Under the pieces are notes generated by a model. The model was not told the origin of the DNA, made no database searches, and saw only the letters and a program-made list of their open reading frames with translations. The position numbers were made by a program, and so were the translations under genes. From Glaciecola amylolytica (GTDB taxonomy: Bacteria; Bacteroidota; Bacteroidia; Flavobacteriales_D; Crocinitomicaceae), in the NCBI GenBank assembly GCA_003856375.1, contig CP034120.1, positions 3,839,501 through 3,903,500 on the forward strand: a DNA stretch of 64,000 nt, read 5' to 3'. This document shows positions 43,630 to 52,767 of the stretch, one piece after another. The stretch's first letter is position 1. Each line of letters starts with the position of its first letter.

Positions 43630-44502
43630 CTACGGCTTATCCAAAATCGTGTGCACAATTCCCTGAATACGCTGTGCCATTTCATCCGTTGGTAAATCAT
43701 TGTCATCTGCTCCAAAAGGATCCTCGATCTCTTCCGCCAGAATTTCGATACTGACAAAAACGTAGAAAATAAACGTAGAAATAATCGTTGCGAAATACCC
43801 GAAACTCACCACGAAAGCAAAAGGCAGCGTGATCACATAACTGAAGATGAACTTTTTGAAGAACATCGAATAGGAATAAGGAATCGGAGTGTTTTTGATG
43901 CGTTCGCAAGCTCCCACACAATCCAAAAAACCATTGAGATTTCTATCCAGACGCAATACATCCTCTTCCGAAAGAACGCCTGCCTTTCTCAATTCATTCA
44001 ATCGTCTGTACATCAATTCCACAATTCCGGAAGGAATATGATCCAGGCTTTTCAAAAAAGTGACCTCTTCAGGAGTCAGGTTCAACAACTCGAACTTCGT
44101 TCCGTCACGTAAATGTTCCTTGATGCAAAGCGCAAAGTTTCCGATGTGTCGTCCAAAAAAATGATTGTCTTCCAGAGATAAATCCAACGCAGTAAGCTTC
44201 ACCGCCAAATTGCGGGAGTCATTCACCAATTCGCCCCATTTTCTGCGGCCTTCCCACCATCTGTCGTACGCCGTATTTGTTCTGAATACTAATAGAAGGG
44301 AAATAACAAAACCCATGATCGAATAAACCGAAAACAGCTTTTCAAGAAAGAAAGCTTTCGGAAAATAGGTTTGTTCTACAAAGACAATAGCGAGTGTAAA
44401 CAAAAAGATAAATACAAGCTCCTTCCATAAAATGGAAAGCGTATCACTTTTCGTGAAGTGGAAAATCAGACTGATCCAACTCTTTGGATTGTAAGTTATC
44501 AT
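43630..44502 (-). CDS. Bestrophin-family (YneE/RFP-TM) channel protein
   Basis: The ATG at 44502 gives 290 residues starting MITYNPKSWISLIFHFTKSDT, the usual N-terminus; the longer frame to 44571 adds a non-conserved leader. Bacterial bestrophin homologues form pentameric ion channels (the Klebsiella protein is cation-selective). Family landmarks are FRTNTAYDRWWEGRRKWGELVNDSRNL after the second helix, four membrane helices in total, PIPYSYSMFFKKFIF preceding the last helices, and an acidic C-terminal segment EEIEDPFGADDNDLPTDEM that in the family contributes Ca-binding or gating. A 54-residue membrane protein gene follows. Confidence 0.92.
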   Translation of the reverse strand: MITYNPKSWISLIFHFTKSDTLSILWKELVFIFLFTLAIVFVEQTYFPKAFFLEKLFSVYSIMGFVISLLLVFRTNTAYDRWWEGRRKWGELVNDSRNLAVKLTALDLSLEDNHFFGRHIGNFALCIKEHLRDGTKFELLNLTPEEVTFLKSLDHIPSGIVELMYRRLNELRKAGVLSEEDVLRLDRNLNGFLDCVGACERIKNTPIPYSYSMFFKKFIFSYVITLPFAFVVSFGYFATIISTFIFYVFVSIEILAEEIEDPFGADDNDLPTDEMAQRIQGIVHTILDKP

Positions 44503-44928
44503 GAGCGTTTCTGGTGGAACAAAAATAATGAATTTTGGGACTGTGATAGTGAATAAAAAGACTCTGCGCAAAAATAAATCAGATAATTGCTCTTGAGCCT
44601 GTCAGTTCGGATAAGGAGGTATCGAGAACAGAGGCGAGTTGTGCTTTTCCTGCCCTATGTGTCTAATTACGGGAAAAACCCGGTATTCAAATTCGACTCA
44701 CCAATCCAATCTTCGTGTTCTATTGTAGATGTAGTAATAAAAAATGGCTTCCAACAGCTTGAATTTATCTTCTCACAAAACATAAAAATAAAAAATGCGT
44801 TAATCTAAACGAACAAAAAATCCGGCAGCCGGAATTGAACGAATCAAAACTGAAAGACCGATTGATACAATAGAATTTGGCTATTGCTTAATTTCGGATA
44901 AATTTGCAACTCTTAATTGAAACGAAGT
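44503..44928. other. 426-base intergenic region between divergent genes
   Basis: No gene is evident. It holds the wzz promoter (44876-44906), a palindromic stretch tccggcagccgga (44821-44833) that resembles the 3' end of a tRNA on the minus strand but lacks the rest, and a cctgtcagttcggataagga stretch reminiscent of common intergenic repeats. Confidence 0.5.
44876..44906 (+). promoter_or_regulatory. Consensus promoter of the Wzz-like gene
   Basis: -33 TTTG (44876-44879), exactly 19 bases, -7 TAAATTTG (44899-44906). This is a full match to the Bacteroidota consensus and the best promoter in the window. The ATG is 22 bases downstream of the -7 box. Confidence 0.8.
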
Positions 44929-45924
44929 ATGGAAGAAAGCAGCAAGGTAATGCAAGAACAACGAATGAATTTGTTCGTAACACTGTGGGCTAAGCGTAAA
45001 ATATTGATTATTGTGACCACAGCAGGTTTGATCGTTTCAACCCTTGTAGCATTCCTAATGACACCTTTGTACCGGTCAACTGCGATCGTGTTCCCGGCTG
45101 CAACCAGTACGGTATCCTTTTCCGAGCAGCGAAATGCCAAAGCTTCATCCATGGACTTTGGAGAGGAAGAACAAGCCGAGCAGCTGATTCAGATTTTGCA
45201 GTCCTCGAAAGTAAGAGACAAAGTGGTGCAACAATTCGATTTGATGAAACATTATAATATCGATGCTTCGGATGCGAACAAACACTACAAATTAGTAAAA
45301 GAATACAACAGTCACATTTTGTTTGTCCGCACCCGTTACGGTTCCATCCAGATCGATGTATTGGATAAAGACGCGCAACTTGCAGCAGATATGGCAAACA
45401 AGATTGTGGATCTGATCGATACGGTTAAAAATGAAATGGTCATGGAACGTACGGTTCCTGCATTTGAGATTAACAAACGGAAGAAAGAGCAATTAGAAAG
45501 AGATAAGGAGGCAGTTTTGAATCAATTGGATTCATTGGCGGCACTTGGAGTTGTTCCGTTGGAAGGTCGTGCAAACCTGTTTCAAGCCTATGTAGAAGCG
45601 AAAAACCCGGAAGATAAAGCGGATTTCAAAAGACGGATTGATATCAACCTGGAATTTGGAGCGGTATTCGACGGTTTGGAATATGTGCGAAATGAAAAGA
45701 TCATGAAACTGGCAGATTTTGCCTTGTCGTATGAACAGGCAGAGTCCGATGCAAATACACAATTCAACCACAAGTTTATCGTGGAACGCGCGGTAGTAGC
45801 AGATAAGAAAGACAAACCAAAACGTTTGATCATTATGATCTTATCTACTTTCGGAACCTTTGTTTTCATGGTGTTCTTACTCTTGATTCAGGATAAGATT
45901 AAGGAACTTCGCAAGTTAGCTTAA
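44929..45924 (+). CDS. Wzz-like polysaccharide chain-length determinant
   Basis: This 331-residue polysaccharide co-polymerase starts at the ATG at 44929, fitted by the consensus promoter. There are two membrane helices at the ends (LIIVTTAGLIVSTLVAFLM, about 27-45; IIMILSTFGTFVFMVFLLLI near 305-325). Between them is a periplasmic alpha/beta domain with PLYRSTAIVFPA after helix 1 (the conserved region) and long helices from about 150 to 210. There is no tyrosine-kinase domain and no Pro-rich motif before the second helix. It is followed 1 base later by an O-antigen-ligase-type polymerase gene, so the two probably act on one envelope or exopolysaccharide. Confidence 0.9.
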   Translation: MEESSKVMQEQRMNLFVTLWAKRKILIIVTTAGLIVSTLVAFLMTPLYRSTAIVFPAATSTVSFSEQRNAKASSMDFGEEEQAEQLIQILQSSKVRDKVVQQFDLMKHYNIDASDANKHYKLVKEYNSHILFVRTRYGSIQIDVLDKDAQLAADMANKIVDLIDTVKNEMVMERTVPAFEINKRKKEQLERDKEAVLNQLDSLAALGVVPLEGRANLFQAYVEAKNPEDKADFKRRIDINLEFGAVFDGLEYVRNEKIMKLADFALSYEQAESDANTQFNHKFIVERAVVADKKDKPKRLIIMILSTFGTFVFMVFLLLIQDKIKELRKLA

Positions 45925-45925
45925 G

Positions 45926-47368
45926 GTGGCTTTTATTCGGGAAAATAGTTTACTGTTGGCTCTCGGACTGGCGTTTGTCGGTTTGCTGGGATACGGGTTT
46001 TGGTTCGATAACGAATACATTCCCTTAATTCCCTATGCACTGATCGTTCTTTTCGTAGCACTCTTCTACACCGAGTACACTTTCTTTTTCATTCTCGCCG
46101 CAACTCCGCTTTCGATCAATATTGAAGAATACACGGATAGTTTCGGGTTATTTATTCCCACCGAGCCTTTGTTGTTCGGAACCATGCTGTTGCTCTTGAT
46201 TCAAAATATCAAGTATTCGGTTTTCCCGAATTATCTGAGAAATTCAGCAATCGTCTGGACAGTTGTTTTCTACCTTTCCTGGGTCTTGTTTACTTCCATC
46301 ACCAGCGAAAACATGGCAACTTCCCTGAAATTCCTTATCGCTCGTTTGTGGTTTATTATCCCGATTTTATTCTACGGAAGCTCCGTATTTTATGAACCGA
46401 AGAAAATCCGTTGGTTTTTGTGGCTTTTCCTTTCCACAATGATCATTGCGATTACGTATACGTTATTGGTACACGCCTCTTATCGTTTCGGAGAAAAGGA
46501 AAGTCACTGGGTAATGTGGCCTTTCTTTAAAGATCACACGATTTACGGAGCTTTGGTTGCTTTAGTTGTTCCGCTGATCTTCTCTTTTTACTTTTCCCGA
46601 AAACACACTCCTTTGCTGCAATTCATCCTGATCGGATTCATGTTTATTTCCCTGCTTGGCTTGTATTTCAGTTATACACGTGCGGCCTGGCTAAGCGTGT
46701 TCCTCGGAATGGTGGTTTGGTTGCTGATCCGCTTCAAAGTGAAATTTTCATGGCTGGCAGGAATCGCCTTAATTGCCGGTTTATACATTTGGGCTTCCTG
46801 GGATTCCATTCAGCAGGATCTGGCCCGGAACAAGTATGAACATACAACCGAAGAATTCGGAGAACGCCTGCAAAGTGCTACGAACGTAACGACCGATGCT
46901 TCCAATCTGGAACGGATCAATCGCTGGAACTGCGCCATTGATATGTTCCGGGAACGACCATGGACGGGATTCGGTCCGGGAATGTATTCCTTCGAATATG
47001 CACGTTTTCAGCGGCCGGAAAACCTGACGATTATTTCCACCAATTTCGGAAATCTGGGAAATGCACACAGCGAATATTTAGGTCCTTTGGCTGAAATGGG
47101 CTGGATCGGAATGCTGAGCATGCTCGCAATCGTGGCGGCAATCTTTTACGAAGGAATTACGCTCTACAACGACTGGCCGGAAGAAGACCGCGAAACAAAA
47201 ACCCTGTTGATGGGATTCATCATCTCTTTGTCTACTTATTTCATCCACGGATTTCTGAACAATTTCCTCGATACCGATAAAGCAGCAGTTCCTGTTTGGG
47301 CAATGTGTGCTATCTTTATAGCCTTAAGGGCGCGCTTGAATCAAATGCAGCGCCAAAACACACATTAG
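45926..47368 (+). CDS. O-antigen ligase/polymerase family protein (Wzy/WaaL-like)
   Basis: This 480-residue membrane protein has about 11-12 helices. The large periplasmic loop near residues 300-390 contains the Wzy_C-type signature, with RINRWNCAIDMFRERPWTGFGPGMY and GNAHSEYLGPLAEMGWIGML; the Arg, Gly-Gly and His residues are those conserved in O-antigen ligases and polymerases. The start is GTG at 45926, one base past the Wzz-like stop, so coupling is likely. It joins or polymerises lipid-linked glycan chains in the periplasm; which glycan is unknown since no glycosyltransferases are nearby. Confidence 0.9.
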   Translation: MAFIRENSLLLALGLAFVGLLGYGFWFDNEYIPLIPYALIVLFVALFYTEYTFFFILAATPLSINIEEYTDSFGLFIPTEPLLFGTMLLLLIQNIKYSVFPNYLRNSAIVWTVVFYLSWVLFTSITSENMATSLKFLIARLWFIIPILFYGSSVFYEPKKIRWFLWLFLSTMIIAITYTLLVHASYRFGEKESHWVMWPFFKDHTIYGALVALVVPLIFSFYFSRKHTPLLQFILIGFMFISLLGLYFSYTRAAWLSVFLGMVVWLLIRFKVKFSWLAGIALIAGLYIWASWDSIQQDLARNKYEHTTEEFGERLQSATNVTTDASNLERINRWNCAIDMFRERPWTGFGPGMYSFEYARFQRPENLTIISTNFGNLGNAHSEYLGPLAEMGWIGMLSMLAIVAAIFYEGITLYNDWPEEDRETKTLLMGFIISLSTYFIHGFLNNFLDTDKAAVPVWAMCAIFIALRARLNQMQRQNTH

Positions 47369-47374
47369 AATAGC

Positions 47375-47962
47375 ATGTTTACAGGTATTATCGAAACCCT
47401 TGGAAAGGTCGTTGCGATTGAAAAGGATCAAAGCAATGTTCATTTTACGGTAGAATCTACCATCACACACGAATTAAAAATCGATCAGAGTGTTGCACAC
47501 AACGGCTGCTGCCTCACAGTAGTTAAGATCGAAGGAAACACCTATGTGGTAACTGCCATTCAGGAAACGCTCGACAAAACGAATCTGGGTGAGTGGGAAG
47601 TCGGGACCAAAGTGAACCTGGAACGCTGTATGCTGCTGGGCGCACGTTTGGACGGACACATTGTTCAAGGTCATGTCGACACAACGGCAAGCTGTATTTC
47701 GGTAGAAGATCTGAACGGAAGCTGGAAATACACTTTCCGTTATGATTTTGATCAGCCCACCGTGGCAAAAGGTTCAATTACCGTGAATGGAGTGAGTTTA
47801 ACCGTAGTTGACTCCGAAAAAGGCTTGTTTTCTGTTTGCATTATTCCTTACACACACGAACACACGAACTTCCATACCTTCGAAGCAGGTTCGAAAGTGA
47901 ATCTTGAATTCGATATCATCGGAAAATATGTCGCGCGTTTAATGGAACAGCAGAAAGCTTAA
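47375..47962 (+). CDS. ribE: Riboflavin synthase, alpha subunit
   Basis: Riboflavin synthase converts two molecules of 6,7-dimethyl-8-ribityllumazine into riboflavin. The 195-residue protein has two lumazine-binding barrels: MFTGIIETLGKV at the start, NGCCLTVV and GARLDGHIVQGHVD in the first, VNGVSLTVVD and the C-terminal helix IGKYVARLMEQ in the second. The MFTG N-terminus is invariant in the family. It follows the O-antigen-ligase gene by 6 bases, but the functional link is doubtful. No FMN riboswitch is visible upstream. Confidence 0.97.
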   Translation: MFTGIIETLGKVVAIEKDQSNVHFTVESTITHELKIDQSVAHNGCCLTVVKIEGNTYVVTAIQETLDKTNLGEWEVGTKVNLERCMLLGARLDGHIVQGHVDTTASCISVEDLNGSWKYTFRYDFDQPTVAKGSITVNGVSLTVVDSEKGLFSVCIIPYTHEHTNFHTFEAGSKVNLEFDIIGKYVARLMEQQKA

Positions 47963-48121
47963 TGATTTAATAACACGCATCCTTTAAATCGATTTAGTTT
48001 TTAATAAATCATTCATTATCAGTTAATTAATTCTTAACTAAAGTTTCGTGAGAAGTCTTTTGCCGCGAATTTTTTTAGGAACATACACCCCGCTTTTCAT
48101 ACATTTGAGAAAAATTTCAAA

Positions 48122-51112
48122 ATGAAAAGACTTTTACTAATACCTATTTTATTTTGGGCTAGTTGCAGTTTTGGTCAAATAGTTGATCAATTTAATTATG
48201 CTACTACGCTTGATGCAACTGGTTGGGTTTCCCATGGTGGAGCTGCAGGACAGATAACTCCATCACCAACAGCGAGCGATGATGGAAACAGTTTATCTTT
48301 CTCCGGTTTTCAGGCATCTGTTGGAAACAGAATTTTGCTTGTCGCAGGGAATAATCAGGATGTGAATAAAGCATTAACTGGAATTACTGGAACAGGATAC
48401 TACTCCTTGCTCTTGAAAGTAACCAATACAACCGGTATGAATGCTTCTGGTGATTATTTTGCCGGATTCGGAATTAATAATTTATCATCATTAACAACTT
48501 TTGCGGCCAGATTATTTGTTAAACCAGGATCTGTTGCAAACACATTTAAATTAGGAATTCAAAACTATACCGGAGGTACACCAACTCAAACATACGGTGC
48601 GGCAGATTACCCCGTTGGAACAACAGTTTTGGTTGTCGTAAAATTTAATACAACAACATCTCCTTACACTGCTAGTTTATTTGTAAATCCGGTTCCTGGA
48701 GCCGCAGAACCTGCTTCCATAGCGTCTAATAATTCCGGTACAACGACTAACTTCACAACTTTTGGTTCACTCTTTTTAAGACAGGGAGGTAGCTTACCAA
48801 GTACTACAGGAAACTTAGAGATTGACGAAATCCGTGCGGGCTCCACATGGGCATCTGTTACACCAACCGGGGCGGTTTCTTGTAACACAACCAATACAAT
48901 TAACGTTTCACGATGTGAAACATACACCGTTCCTTCAGGACACGAAACACACACTACTTCAGGAGTTTATCACGATACAATCCCGAATGCAGGAGGATGT
49001 GACAGTCTTTTAACAATCAACCTGACGATCAAGCACAATACGACAAGTACTATTTCTCCGATTGCATGTGGAACTTATACCGTTCCTTCAGGCCATGAAT
49101 CATATACTACTTCAGGAACTTACCACGACACCATCCCGAATGCAGCAGGATGCGACAGCCTTATCACCATTAACTTAACAATTACAGGATCGATTACTTA
49201 TTACCAGGATTTGGATCTTGACGGATTCGGAAACCCGAATGTTTCTCAACCGGGATGTGCTCCGATCACGAATTACGTAACGAATAATGACGATTGTGAC
49301 GATACCAATCCGGCAATCACTACCGGAACAACTTATTATGCGGATACCGATGGCGATGGATTGGGAGATCCTGCAACTGCTGTTGTTGAGTGTACCCCAC
49401 CTACCAACCACGTTACAAATAATACGGATTGTGATGATACAAACCCGGCAATCGGTGCTGCTGTTTTGTATTACGTAGATACGGATAGTGACGGATACGG
49501 ATCTGCAAGTGCTACAGGAGTTCCTTCTTGTACAGTAATCGGAGGTTCTGTAACAAACAATACAGACTGTAACGATAACAACCCTGCGGTTCACCCGGGA
49601 GCAACTGAAATTCCGAATAACGGGATTGACGAAGATTGCAATGGTTCGGACTTAAATACTTTAGGAACAGCTTTGGGAATGTACCAATTTACAAACCACA
49701 CATGTGCTCTTCCGGTTGATACAGCAACGAGTGTTCAGGCGAACATCTCATTCAGCTCATTCAACGCAACAGGTGATTCTTTGGAATGTGTGGATGCTGC
49801 AGGAGTACTTAACTACAAAGGATTCAACACAGCTGCCACAATTGACGCGACAGAATATTACCATTTTGCTGTCACTCCGGCAAACTGTTATGGAATGGAT
49901 CTGAACCTGATCAAGTTCAACCACAGATTGTCCGGAACAGGAGGAACACCAACACTTCGTGTTCGTTCAAGCCTGGATAATTACACAACTGATTTGTTTA
50001 CCAAACAATTAGCGGTAAACGGGTCCACATACATGTTAGATACAGTGCATTTAACTTCAGCATTCGATAACGTAACTTCAACTGTTGAATTCAGATTCTA
50101 TATTACGAATATGGGTCAGTCAGGAACTACTTACCGTTATGATAACGTAACTGTTATTGGTTCAACAAATACATTACCTACTCAAACCTATTACGCAGAT
50201 GCGGATGGTGACACTTATGGAAATCCGGCGGTTTCTCAAACTGCTTGTACTGCTCCTAACGGATATGTTCTTGACAATACGGATTGTGATGATACGGATG
50301 CAGAAGAGTTTCCTGGTGCTGTTTGGTATGCAGATACGGATGGTGACGGATTTGGTGATGCAGGATCTTCTCAGATTTCTTGTACACGTCCGACAGGCCA
50401 TGTTTCAAATGACAACGATTGTAATGATACAGATGCTCAAATCGGATCTATTGTACTTTATTATGTAGATGCTGACGGTGACGGATTTGGTGACGCGGAT
50501 GCTACAGCAGTGAATTCTTGTACTCCGATTGCAGGATCAGTGACAAACAATGACGACTGTGACGATGATGACGATGAAATGAATCCGGGTGCAACAGAAG
50601 TGTGTGACGGAGTTGATAACAACTGTGACGGAGATACGGATGAAGGCTTCACAATGGTGACTTATTACGAAGATGCGGATGGCGATACATACGGAAATCC
50701 TCTTTCTCCTCTAACAGATTGCGCTCAGCCAATCGGTTATGTAACAAACGATGACGATTGTAACGATACAATTGCAGCAATTCATCCGGGTGCAGTGGAT
50801 CAAACCGGAAACGGAATTGATGAGAACTGTGACGGAGTAGACGGTGTGTTGGGAATCGAAGAGTCTATTTTGGCTGACTTGAATGTATATCCGAATCCGG
50901 GAACAAGCTCAGTAGTATTGAGCCTGACTTCAGGATGGAACGGATTCAACGTAACATTCGCAGGAGTAGACGGAAAAGAAATCGCTTTGACTTCCACCCA
51001 AAAATCTGCAGACACATTAGAATTCAACACGGAAACATTGGTTTCAGGGACTTATTTTATCCGCTTGACTTCCGCTTCAGGAACCGCATTGGTTCGTTGG
51101 GTGAAGAATTAA
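48122..51112 (+). CDS. T9SS type A-sorted repeat protein with calcium-binding-type motifs
   Basis: This 996-residue exported protein has a signal peptide (about residues 1-19, FWASCSFGQ). An N-terminal lectin-like region runs to ~250. Two copies of a 39-residue repeat (CETYTVPSGHETHTTSG... ending INLTI) follow, encoded around 48910-49185. Seven MopE-like putative metal-binding repeats (YYADTDGDGLGDP...NDTDCDDTNP) come in two groups, three at 49195-49660 and four at 50185-50835, separated by a ~165-residue jelly-roll-like domain. The last 75 residues (LNVYPNPGTSSVVLSL ... FIRLTSASGTALVRWVKN) are a T9SS type A sorting domain. A surface adhesin stabilised by Ca2+ is the natural reading, but inferred. 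Confidence 0.92.
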   Translation: MKRLLLIPILFWASCSFGQIVDQFNYATTLDATGWVSHGGAAGQITPSPTASDDGNSLSFSGFQASVGNRILLVAGNNQDVNKALTGITGTGYYSLLLKVTNTTGMNASGDYFAGFGINNLSSLTTFAARLFVKPGSVANTFKLGIQNYTGGTPTQTYGAADYPVGTTVLVVVKFNTTTSPYTASLFVNPVPGAAEPASIASNNSGTTTNFTTFGSLFLRQGGSLPSTTGNLEIDEIRAGSTWASVTPTGAVSCNTTNTINVSRCETYTVPSGHETHTTSGVYHDTIPNAGGCDSLLTINLTIKHNTTSTISPIACGTYTVPSGHESYTTSGTYHDTIPNAAGCDSLITINLTITGSITYYQDLDLDGFGNPNVSQPGCAPITNYVTNNDDCDDTNPAITTGTTYYADTDGDGLGDPATAVVECTPPTNHVTNNTDCDDTNPAIGAAVLYYVDTDSDGYGSASATGVPSCTVIGGSVTNNTDCNDNNPAVHPGATEIPNNGIDEDCNGSDLNTLGTALGMYQFTNHTCALPVDTATSVQANISFSSFNATGDSLECVDAAGVLNYKGFNTAATIDATEYYHFAVTPANCYGMDLNLIKFNHRLSGTGGTPTLRVRSSLDNYTTDLFTKQLAVNGSTYMLDTVHLTSAFDNVTSTVEFRFYITNMGQSGTTYRYDNVTVIGSTNTLPTQTYYADADGDTYGNPAVSQTACTAPNGYVLDNTDCDDTDAEEFPGAVWYADTDGDGFGDAGSSQISCTRPTGHVSNDNDCNDTDAQIGSIVLYYVDADGDGFGDADATAVNSCTPIAGSVTNNDDCDDDDDEMNPGATEVCDGVDNNCDGDTDEGFTMVTYYEDADGDTYGNPLSPLTDCAQPIGYVTNDDDCNDTIAAIHPGAVDQTGNGIDENCDGVDGVLGIEESILADLNVYPNPGTSSVVLSLTSGWNGFNVTFAGVDGKEIALTSTQKSADTLEFNTETLVSGTYFIRLTSASGTALVRWVKN

Positions 51113-51133
51113 TCCGGAGATGATATAAAACAG

Positions 51134-51165
51134 AAAAGGCTTTCTCGAAAGAGGAGGCCTTTTTT
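51134..51165 (+). terminator. Terminator of the T9SS type A gene
   Basis: Stem aaaaggc / gcctttt with an inner ctc-gaaa-gag hairpin, followed by T residues, 22 bases after the stop. Confidence 0.85.
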
Positions 51166-51264
51166 CATGTTCAAAAATTGAAAACAGCAGGCAAGCTGCT
51201 TTTAAACTTTTACCTTTTTCCTTCTCACTTTTCTCGTATGTTTTCTTTAAGTACCTTTGCAGCA

Positions 51265-51591
51265 ATGGAACACATAATTTATAACGTCACTGTGAGCATT
51301 GATCCGGCCATTGAGCAGGATTGGGTTACATGGATGCGTGAAATACACATTCCGGAAGTAATGAAAACCGGATGCTTTTTGGAAAGCCGCATGTCCAAAA
51401 TGAATAATGAAGAAGACGGAGCTTGTACATACGCAATGACTTATGTTGCATACAGTCAGGATCATTTGAACGATTATCAGAAAAATCACGCTGCTGCACT
51501 GCAGGTCGATCATAAAAGCAGATATGAAGGTCATTTTGCCGCATTCAGAAGCACACTAAACGTGATCCAACATTTCACTCATGAGCGTTAG
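51265..51591 (+). CDS. DUF4286 family protein
   Basis: This is a 108-residue protein of a small alpha/beta-barrel (dimeric ferredoxin-like) family: IIYNVTVSIDPAIEQDWVTWMREIHIPEVMKTGCFLESRM. The ATG at 51265 is chosen because a -7 element TACCTTTG (51252-51259) ends 5 bases before it; the longer frame to 51178 would start upstream of transcription. Its last 11 bases overlap the start of rsmA, so the two are translationally coupled. This gene pair recurs in Bacteroidota as far as I recall. Function unknown. Confidence 0.85.
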   Translation: MEHIIYNVTVSIDPAIEQDWVTWMREIHIPEVMKTGCFLESRMSKMNNEEDGACTYAMTYVAYSQDHLNDYQKNHAAALQVDHKSRYEGHFAAFRSTLNVIQHFTHER

Positions 51592-52363
51592 AGCCAAAAA
51601 GCATTTAGGACAACATTTCCTGAAAGACAAAAACGTTTGCAAGAAAATTGCAGAGCAGTTCAAGCATCATCAAGGTGTGAAAACGGCTATTGAAATTGGT
51701 CCCGGAATGGGTGCGCTGACGGAATACTTATTACAGGATTCCGAAACGGAACTCTACGTCATGGATGTAGATACCGAATCCATCGATTACCTGAAAATTC
51801 ACTACCCGCAATTAGGCGAACGAATCATTTTCGGAGATTTTCTGAAAATGGATCCCACCAGCATCGTGGGACAGCAACCATTCGCAGTAGTTGGAAATTT
51901 CCCCTACAACATTTCGTCCCAGATTTTGTTCAAATGCATCGACTTCAAAGATTCGATTCCTGAGATTATGGGAATGTTTCAGAAAGAAGTGGCGCAGCGT
52001 GTTGCAGAAAAACCGGGAACAAAAACATACGGAATTCTGAGCGTTTTGCTTCAGGCATATTACGATATCGAATATTGTTTTACGGTAGACGAACATGTAT
52101 TCGACCCGCCACCGAAGGTTAAATCCGGAGTTATTCGCTGCACCAGAAACAGCAGAGAGAAACTTCCCTGCGATGAAAAACTGTTCAAGCAAATCGTCAA
52201 AATGTCTTTCAATCAGCGCCGCAAAACCATTCGGAATTCAATCAAAGCGCTGCTTCCCGAGACATATGAGGAAAACCCGATGCTGCAATTGAGACCCGAA
52301 CGTTTGGGAGTAGAGGAATTTGTTGAATTGACCAATTGGATTGAAAAACACAGAACGAATTAA
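51581..52363 (+). CDS. rsmA: 16S rRNA (adenine(1518)-N6/adenine(1519)-N6)-dimethyltransferase
   Basis: RsmA (KsgA) dimethylates two adjacent adenines in helix 45 of 16S rRNA late in 30S assembly. The 260-residue protein opens AKKHLGQHFLKDKNV (family hallmark), has the SAM-binding motif EIGPGMGALTEYLL (about 38-51), the acidic DVD, the catalytic NFPYNIS motif (about 106-112) and the C-terminal rRNA-binding helices with FNQRRKTIRNSIK. It overlaps the DUF4286 gene by 11 bases. Confidence 0.97.
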   Translation: MSVRAKKHLGQHFLKDKNVCKKIAEQFKHHQGVKTAIEIGPGMGALTEYLLQDSETELYVMDVDTESIDYLKIHYPQLGERIIFGDFLKMDPTSIVGQQPFAVVGNFPYNISSQILFKCIDFKDSIPEIMGMFQKEVAQRVAEKPGTKTYGILSVLLQAYYDIEYCFTVDEHVFDPPPKVKSGVIRCTRNSREKLPCDEKLFKQIVKMSFNQRRKTIRNSIKALLPETYEENPMLQLRPERLGVEEFVELTNWIEKHRTN

Positions 52364-52767
52364 TCCGGACAATCGATTTGTTACAGTTTCAGGAAATAAA
52401 TTGCACGGATTCGTAAAATGCCGAATTGGCAATTTCTGAATGTGCCCGATTGTAAAATATGAAAAAGTGCGTTTTTACAAAAAGCTATACTGATGAACTG
52501 AAATGTCTGTTTCTGGAATAATTACAACTTTCCGATACCATGAAAGAAAATGTTAAGTCAGACGGGTTTTCAGTAGAAAGTGAATATTAAATCTCTTTAA
52601 CACTTTCATTTTTCAGCTTTTTTCTTGCTCTTTTTCAGTGATTTACTAACAAAAACGCCCTCTCCGGAGGCATTCCTGTGAATAAGTAATTGTTACCATT
52701 CATCAAATTCATGTTACTCCTCTGAAAATTCGATTATTTTTGTGCGAATTTCAAAAGTTACTTTACC
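52364..52767. other. 404-base intergenic region
   Basis: AT-rich, no credible gene; the longest ATG frame is 16 codons (from 52541). A -7-like TATTTTTG occurs about 34 bases before the DksA-like ATG (52735-52742) and probably drives that gene. Nothing else was recognised. Confidence 0.5.

Noticed and set aside
44815-44845. Intact tRNA gene on the minus strand
   Set aside because: Only a T-loop/acceptor-like 3' portion is present; T-stem pairing fails and no anticodon or D arm can be drawn from the adjacent sequence.
49175-49594. 139-codon antisense frame over the metal-binding repeats
   Set aside because: Periodic Val/Ile/Arg/Cys pattern follows directly from the repeated Asp-rich codons on the sense strand.
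48910-50840. CRISPR-like repeats
   Set aside because: Repeats are coding, of variable sequence and without regular spacers; they encode protein repeats.
52541-52591. 16-codon frame in the gap before the DksA-like gene
   Set aside because: Too short and without initiation signals or hydrophobic character to support a peptide.
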